64,000 nucleotides of DNA from positions 293,626 through 357,625 of the forward strand of contig NZ_JACPYU010000010.1 of assembly GCF_016195855.1 (NCBI RefSeq), given 5' to 3'. Under the pieces are notes generated by a model. It had not been told where the DNA came from, searched no databases, and saw only the letters and a program-made list of their open reading frames with translations. Shown in pieces: positions 59,529 through 64,000 of the stretch. The translations under genes and the position numbers were made by a program. Positions within the stretch are counted from its first letter, which is position 1, and every line of letters begins with the position of its first letter. This DNA comes from Aquabacterium sp. Its GTDB lineage: Bacteria; Pseudomonadota; Gammaproteobacteria; Burkholderiales; Burkholderiaceae_C.

Positions 59529-60635
59529 ATGACACGCCACCTCGTCATCATGGCAGCCGGCACCGGCGGGCACATCATGCCCGGCCTGGCCGTGGCCGAT
59601 GAAATGAAGCGCCGCGGCTGGACCGTGAGCTGGCTGGGCACGACCGGCGGCATGGAAAACCGCCTGGTGCCGCCCACCGGCATTCCCATGGACGCCATCG
59701 CCTTCAATGGCCTGCGCGGCAAGAACCTCAAGGACACCGTTTTCGGCGGCGTGCGCCTGCTCAAGGCCTTTGCCGATTGCTTCAAGATCCTCAAAGCCCG
59801 CCAGGCCAATGCCGTGCTGGGCATGGGCGGTTATGTGTGCTTCCCTGGTGGCCTGATGGGCGTGGCCCGTGGCCTGCCGCTGGTGCTGGTCAACGCGGAT
59901 GCCGCCATGCTGTTGAGCAACCGCATGCTGCTGCCCATCACCGATGTGCTGGCCTGCGGCTTCGATGGCCCGGCCGCCAGGCACAAGGTGTCGCGCGTGA
60001 CAGGCAACCCGGTGCGTGCCGAGATCGAAACCATTGCACCGCCCGCCGAGCGCTTCGCCAACCGCAGCGGCCCGCTGCGCGTGCTGATCGTGGGTGGCAG
60101 CCTGGGTGCCAAGGTGCTCAATGACGCGGTGCCCAAGGCCCTGGCCATGATCCCCGCCGAGCAGCGCCCGCTGATCACGCACCAGACCGGCATGGCCAAC
60201 TTCGAGTCGGTCAAGGCCGACTACGTGAAGGCCGGGCTTGACCCTGCCAAGGACGCCGAGGTGCTGCCTTTCATCAACAACATGCCCCAGCGCCTGGCCG
60301 ACTGCGACGTGATCATCGGCCGCGCCGGTGCCATCACCGTCAGCGAGCTGTGCGCCGCCGGCGTGCCCAGCATCCTGGTGCCGCTGGTGGTGTCGACCAC
60401 CTCGCACCAGCGCGACAACGCCGCCTACATGGCCGACAACGGCGCCGCCATCCACCTGCCGCAAGCCGAGCTGAGCGCCGCGCGCCTGGCCGAGCTGATC
60501 CAGCAACTCAATCGCACGGGCCTGGCGGCCATGGCCATCAAGGCCCGTGGCCTGGCCCGTCTGCAATCTGCCGCCGCCGTGGCCGATGCCATCGAGCAAC
60601 ACGTGACCACTCCAAACGCAAAGGCGTCCACATGA
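59529..60635 (+). CDS. murG: UDP-GlcNAc:lipid I GlcNAc transferase MurG
   Basis: A 368-residue GT28 glycosyltransferase that makes lipid II. It starts [20 protein letters not shown], with the GTGGH loop at residues 11-15; further on are [27 protein letters not shown] and [18 protein letters not shown] 59529 follows GGGGCAGTC; the open frame goes upstream into the repeat, so the earlier start at 59421 is not used. Its stop overlaps the murC start. Confidence 0.97.
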   Translation: MTRHLVIMAAGTGGHIMPGLAVADEMKRRGWTVSWLGTTGGMENRLVPPTGIPMDAIAFNGLRGKNLKDTVFGGVRLLKAFADCFKILKARQANAVLGMGGYVCFPGGLMGVARGLPLVLVNADAAMLLSNRMLLPITDVLACGFDGPAARHKVSRVTGNPVRAEIETIAPPAERFANRSGPLRVLIVGGSLGAKVLNDAVPKALAMIPAEQRPLITHQTGMANFESVKADYVKAGLDPAKDAEVLPFINNMPQRLADCDVIIGRAGAITVSELCAAGVPSILVPLVVSTTSHQRDNAAYMADNGAAIHLPQAELSAARLAELIQQLNRTGLAAMAIKARGLARLQSAAAVADAIEQHVTTPNAKAST

Positions 60636-62146
60636 AGCACGCCGTCAAACACATCCATTTCGTGGGCATTGGTGGCGCCGGCATGAGCGGCATCGCCGAG
60701 ATCCTGCACAACCTGGGCTACACCGTGTCGGGCTCCGACCAGTCCGACAGCGCGACCTCGCGCCGGCTGGCTTCGCTGGGCATCACCGTGCACGTGGGCC
60801 ATGAAGCCGCGCACATCGAAGGCGCCGAGGCGGTGGTCACCTCCACCGCCGTGAAGGGCGACAACCCCGAGGTGATCGCTGCACGCTCGCGCCGTATCCC
60901 CGTGGTGCCGCGCGCCGTGATGCTGGCCGAGCTGATGCGCCTGCGCAAGGGCATCGCCATCGCCGGCACGCATGGCAAGACCACCACCACCTCGCTGGTC
61001 ACCTCCATCCTGGCCGAGGCCGGTGTGGACCCGACCTTCGTCATCGGTGGCAAGCTCAACAGCGCGGGTGCCAACTCGGCGCTGGGCAAGGGCGAGTACA
61101 TCGTGGTCGAGGCCGACGAGTCGGATGCCTCTTTCCTGAACCTGCTGCCCATCATGTCGGTCGTCACCAACATCGACGCCGACCACATGGACACCTACGG
61201 CCACGACTTTGCCAAGCTCAAGCAGGCGTTCGTGGACTTCCTGCACCGCATGCCTTTCTATGGCTCGGCCATCCTGTGCGCCGATGACCCGGGCGTGCGC
61301 TCCATCATCCCGCTGATCTCGCGTCCCGTCATCAGCTACGGCTTCGGTGAAGACGCCCAGGTGCGCGCCGTCAACGTCGAGGCGCTTGCCGGTGGCCAGA
61401 TGCGCTTCGTGGTGCAGCGTCGCAATGGCACGGTCATGCCCGACATCACCGTCACGCTCAACCTGCCGGGCGTGCACAACGTGCTCAATGCGCTGGCGGC
61501 GATTGCCGTGGCCACCGAGATCGAGCTGCCTGACGAGCCCATCATCAAGGCGCTGGGTGCCTTCACTGGGGTGGGCCGCCGCTTCCAGCGTCATGGCGAG
61601 TTCAAGACGGCCGATGGAGGGCAGGTCACGCTGATTGACGACTACGGCCACCACCCTGTGGAGATGGCCGCCGTGATCAGCGCTGCCCGTGGGGCCTTCC
61701 CTGGCCAGCGCCTGGTGCTGGCCTTCCAGCCGCACCGCTACACCCGCACGCGTGATTGTTTTGAAGACTTCGTCAAGGTACTGGGCACGGCCGATGCCGT
61801 GCTGCTGACCGAGGTCTATGCCGCGGGCGAGGCCCCCATCGTGGCCGCCGATGGCCGCGCCCTGACCCGCGCCGTGCGGGTGGCCGGCAAGGTGGAGCCG
61901 ATTTTTGTGGACGACGTGGCCGAGCTGCCGCAGGCCATCGCCAGCAACGCCCGTGGTGGCGATGTGGTGATCTGCATGGGCGCCGGCTCGATCGGGACCG
62001 TGGCGGGCAAGACCGCCGAAATTTTGAACCACCCCCGAAGCGCCTTTGGCGCTCCCCCTCAAGGGGGCGCCGCCAGCAGCCCGGCAAAGCCGGATCTGCG
62101 GCGTCCGCTTGGTGATGCCGAGGTGCGCGGCGGAGGGAGCAACTGA
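60632..62146 (+). CDS. murC: UDP-MurNAc:L-Ala ligase MurC with repeat-derived tail
   Basis: A 504-residue MurC. The N-terminal dinucleotide fold [20 protein letters not shown] loop [21 protein letters not shown] and [11 protein letters not shown] are typical. The family sequence ends near [23 protein letters not shown] (residue about 464); the last 38 residues from N466 onward (nt 62027 on) are encoded by a dispersed intergenic repeat ([13 protein letters not shown] and so on). The tail is Pro/Gly/Arg-rich and probably not part of the fold. ATG 60632 overlaps the murG stop. Confidence 0.95.
   Translation: MKHAVKHIHFVGIGGAGMSGIAEILHNLGYTVSGSDQSDSATSRRLASLGITVHVGHEAAHIEGAEAVVTSTAVKGDNPEVIAARSRRIPVVPRAVMLAELMRLRKGIAIAGTHGKTTTTSLVTSILAEAGVDPTFVIGGKLNSAGANSALGKGEYIVVEADESDASFLNLLPIMSVVTNIDADHMDTYGHDFAKLKQAFVDFLHRMPFYGSAILCADDPGVRSIIPLISRPVISYGFGEDAQVRAVNVEALAGGQMRFVVQRRNGTVMPDITVTLNLPGVHNVLNALAAIAVATEIELPDEPIIKALGAFTGVGRRFQRHGEFKTADGGQVTLIDDYGHHPVEMAAVISAARGAFPGQRLVLAFQPHRYTRTRDCFEDFVKVLGTADAVLLTEVYAAGEAPIVAADGRALTRAVRVAGKVEPIFVDDVAELPQAIASNARGGDVVICMGAGSIGTVAGKTAEILNHPRSAFGAPPQGGAASSPAKPDLRRPLGDAEVRGGGSN
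62030..62110. repeat. Dispersed repeat, copy C, inside the murC 3' end
   Basis: GCGCCTTTGGCGC, CCCCCTCAAGGGGGC and CCCGGCAAAGCCGGATC appear in the order of copy A (15629-15702), here translated as the murC C-terminus and reading frame kept open to the stop at 62146. Confidence 0.75.
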
Positions 62147-62148
62147 TT

Positions 62149-63120
62149 ATGAGTTTCAAATCTATTGAACCTTCCCGCATCGACCCGGCCAGCCTGGGCA
62201 AGGTGGCCGTGCTGTTTGGCGGCACCTCGGCCGAACGTGATGTGTCCATCATGTCGGGCTCGGGCGTGCTCAAGGCCTTGCAATCGCAAGGCGTGAACGC
62301 CTTTGCCTTCGACCCGGCCGAGCGCCCGCTGCAGGAGCTGCAGGCCGAGGGCGTGGACCGCTGCTTCATCGCCCTGCATGGTCGCGGTGGTGAAGACGGC
62401 ACCGTGCAAGGTGCGCTGGAGCTGCTCAAGATCCCCTACACCGGCTCCGGTGTGATGGCGTCGAGCATCGCCATGGACAAGATCATGACCAAGCGCATCT
62501 GGCGCTTTGAAGGCTTGCCCACGCCGGACTGGCGCATGGTGTCCAGCGCCGAAGACTGCGCCCACGCGCTGACGGCCTTGGGTGCGCCCATGATCGTCAA
62601 GCCCGCGCGCGAAGGCTCGTCCATCGGCCTGACCAAGGTGACCGACCCCGGCCAGTGCGCTGCGGCATATGCCGCCGCCGCCCAGCACGACCCCGAAGTG
62701 CTGTGCGAGCAGTTCATCGAAGGCGAGGAAACCACCTGCCCGGTGTTGTTCGTCGAAGGCGAGGCACAGGCCCTGCCGGTGATCCGCATCGTGGCCCCGG
62801 GCGGCAACTACGACTACCAGAACAAGTACTTCACCGATGACGTGAAGTACCTGTGCCCCAGCCTGCTCGACGCCGACGAAGAGGCCGAGATCCAGCGCCA
62901 GGTGGTGCGGGCCTTCAAGACCCTGGGTTGCAGGGGCTGGGCGCGTGCCGACGTGATGATCCGCCAGTCCGACCGCCAGCCCTTCCTGCTGGAGATCAAC
63001 ACCTCGCCGGGCATGACCGGCCATTCGCTGGTGCCCATGTCGGCCAAGGTGGCTGGCCTGAGCTACGAACAACTCTGCGTCCACCTGCTGGCCTCGGCCA
63101 GCCTGGACAGCCTCCGCTAA
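62149..63120 (+). CDS. ddlB: D-alanine-D-alanine ligase
   Basis: A 323-residue ATP-grasp ligase that makes D-Ala-D-Ala for MurF. It begins with a short extension, then [70 protein letters not shown] and [12 protein letters not shown]. Located two bases after the murC stop; placement between murC and ftsQ is the usual ddlB position. Confidence 0.96.
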   Translation: MSFKSIEPSRIDPASLGKVAVLFGGTSAERDVSIMSGSGVLKALQSQGVNAFAFDPAERPLQELQAEGVDRCFIALHGRGGEDGTVQGALELLKIPYTGSGVMASSIAMDKIMTKRIWRFEGLPTPDWRMVSSAEDCAHALTALGAPMIVKPAREGSSIGLTKVTDPGQCAAAYAAAAQHDPEVLCEQFIEGEETTCPVLFVEGEAQALPVIRIVAPGGNYDYQNKYFTDDVKYLCPSLLDADEEAEIQRQVVRAFKTLGCRGWARADVMIRQSDRQPFLLEINTSPGMTGHSLVPMSAKVAGLSYEQLCVHLLASASLDSLR

Positions 63121-63147
63121 CCCAAGCACATTCAACACACGACAGCC

Positions 63148-64000
63148 ATGCAGGCCGCCACCCTCAACAGCTTCAGCGCACCCACGGAGACGCCGCAAGA
63201 CGTCCTGTGGATGAACGCTGCCGCCTCCGCCTTGCTGGTGGTGGCGATCGGGCTGTTGCTGGCCGCTGGCGTCACCAAGCTGACGCGCTTGCCCTACTTC
63301 AATTTGCACAAGGTGCAGCTCGAAGGGGATCTGCAGCGCAACAACGTCGCCACGGTGCGCGCCAACATCGTGCCGCGCATGCACGGCGGCTTCTTCAACG
63401 TGAACCTTGGCCGCAGCCGCGAGGTGTTCGAGTCGGTGCCCTGGGTGCGCAAGGCCGTGGTGCGCCGCGTGTGGCCCAACGAGTTGCGCGTGGTGCTGGA
63501 AGAGCATCGCCCCGCTGCCTACTGGCACCACGAAGACCGAGAAGACCAGCTGGTCAACAGTTACGGCGAAGTGTTCGACGCCAACCTCGGTGATGTCGAA
63601 GACGAGCACCTGCCCACGCTCGAAGCGCCGCTCAATCCGACCGCGGGTGAAGCCAAGGCCATGCTGGACATGCTGCAGCGCCTCAAGCCCGTGCTGGCAT
63701 CGCTGGGCGAGATCGACACCCTCAAGCTGACCGAGCGCGGCTCCTGGAGCGTCGAGCTGGACAACGATGCCACGATCGAGCTGGGCCGCGGGGGCCTGGA
63801 AGAAGTGCTGGCGCGCGCCGACCGCTTCGTGCGCACCTTGCCCGAGCTCAAGCGCCAGTACCCCGCACCGCTGGCTCACGCGGACCTGCGTTACCCGGAG
63901 GGTTACGCCGTCAAGCTGCGTGGCCTGACCACTTTGCAGGAGGGCCAGAAGGCCCCTGTGATCAAGAAACCCGTCGTTGCCAAACCGGTGGCTGCGCACA
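63148..64000 (+). CDS. ftsQ: Cell division protein FtsQ, cut by window end
   Basis: Starts at ATG 63148 and is open to the end (284 residues visible). It has a short cytoplasmic tail, one membrane helix (ASALLVVAIGLLLAAGVTKL), the POTRA-type segment YFNLHKVQLEGDLQRNNV and the conserved VPWVRKAVVRRVWPNELRVVLEEHRP (pieces). A Lys/Pro/Val tail appears at the edge. FtsQ links FtsB/FtsL to the divisome. 28 bases after ddlB. Confidence 0.94.
   Translation, partial: MQAATLNSFSAPTETPQDVLWMNAAASALLVVAIGLLLAAGVTKLTRLPYFNLHKVQLEGDLQRNNVATVRANIVPRMHGGFFNVNLGRSREVFESVPWVRKAVVRRVWPNELRVVLEEHRPAAYWHHEDREDQLVNSYGEVFDANLGDVEDEHLPTLEAPLNPTAGEAKAMLDMLQRLKPVLASLGEIDTLKLTERGSWSVELDNDATIELGRGGLEEVLARADRFVRTLPELKRQYPAPLAHADLRYPEGYAVKLRGLTTLQEGQKAPVIKKPVVAKPVAAH

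Noticed and set aside
60350..60631. Upstream extension of the murC open frame
   Set aside because: Lies inside murG in another frame; the conserved MurC start is at 60632 with ATGA overlap.
62059..63999. Minus-strand open frame opposite ddlB and ftsQ
   Set aside because: Shadow of the dcw genes; product has no domain.

Overview
This 64 kb window is chromosomal, GC-rich and densely coding. Gene content and order point to a betaproteobacterium of the order Burkholderiales, close to Comamonadaceae or the Rubrivivax/Leptothrix/Aquabacterium group. The reasons are the protein style of the division and cell wall (dcw) cluster, the fused MurE-MurF, a thiC-thiO-thiS-thiG-thiDE operon behind a TPP riboswitch, and intergenic 'CCCCCTCAAGGGGGC / CCGGCAAAGCCGG' repeats. 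The genus cannot be fixed from the sequence alone. I saw no rRNA, tRNA, CRISPR array, transposase or phage gene.

Layout. 1-3.6 kb: a lipoprotein cut by the window edge, divergent from a large membrane M50-type metallopeptidase. 3.7-7.6 kb: a small conserved protein, then a compact four-gene module (FAD oxidoreductase and PASTA-like protein, divergent from a Cys-rich 84-residue protein and a glycine-rich-domain-protein-like gene). 7.6-17 kb: periplasmic binding protein, serine hydrolase, acetoacetyl-CoA synthetase, a RlmN-like radical SAM paralogue, an AraC-type regulator divergent from two acyl-CoA dehydrogenases. 17-24 kb: ParB-like protein, soluble chemotaxis transducer, and a single-chain biotin carboxylase/BCCP/carboxyltransferase. 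24-30.3 kb: a two-gene DUF1800-DUF1501 unit present twice in tandem. 30.3-38.7 kb: DUF4442 hotdog protein, PPK2, two sensor histidine kinases, biotin synthase and an AtaL/DUF1857 protein. 38.7-45 kb (minus strand): thiamine operon with TPP riboswitch. 45-48 kb (minus): feoA-feoB and a FeoB-associated small protein behind a Fur-box-like palindrome. 48.4-64 kb (plus): mraZ-rsmH-ftsL-ftsI-murEF-mraY-murD-ftsW-murG-murC-ddlB-ftsQ, running off the window.

How the genes work together. The dcw genes are mostly overlapped or a few bases apart and form one transcriptional unit from an MraZ-autoregulated promoter: they take UDP-MurNAc to lipid II (MurC, D, E, F, MraY, MurG, Ddl) and build the septum (FtsL, I, W, Q). 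The thi operon makes both thiamine precursors and joins them. The acetoacetyl-CoA synthetase, acyl-CoA dehydrogenases and single-chain carboxylase suggest a metabolism rich in fatty acyl and ketone-body/polyhydroxyalkanoate intermediates.

Unusual points worth checking are the four-gene FAD/PASTA/Cys-rich module, a histidine kinase that appears to start at CTG, a roughly 105-residue acidic insertion in MurD, a roughly 50-residue insertion in FtsI, a MurC C-terminus encoded by a dispersed repeat, and several large intergenic inverted-repeat elements.
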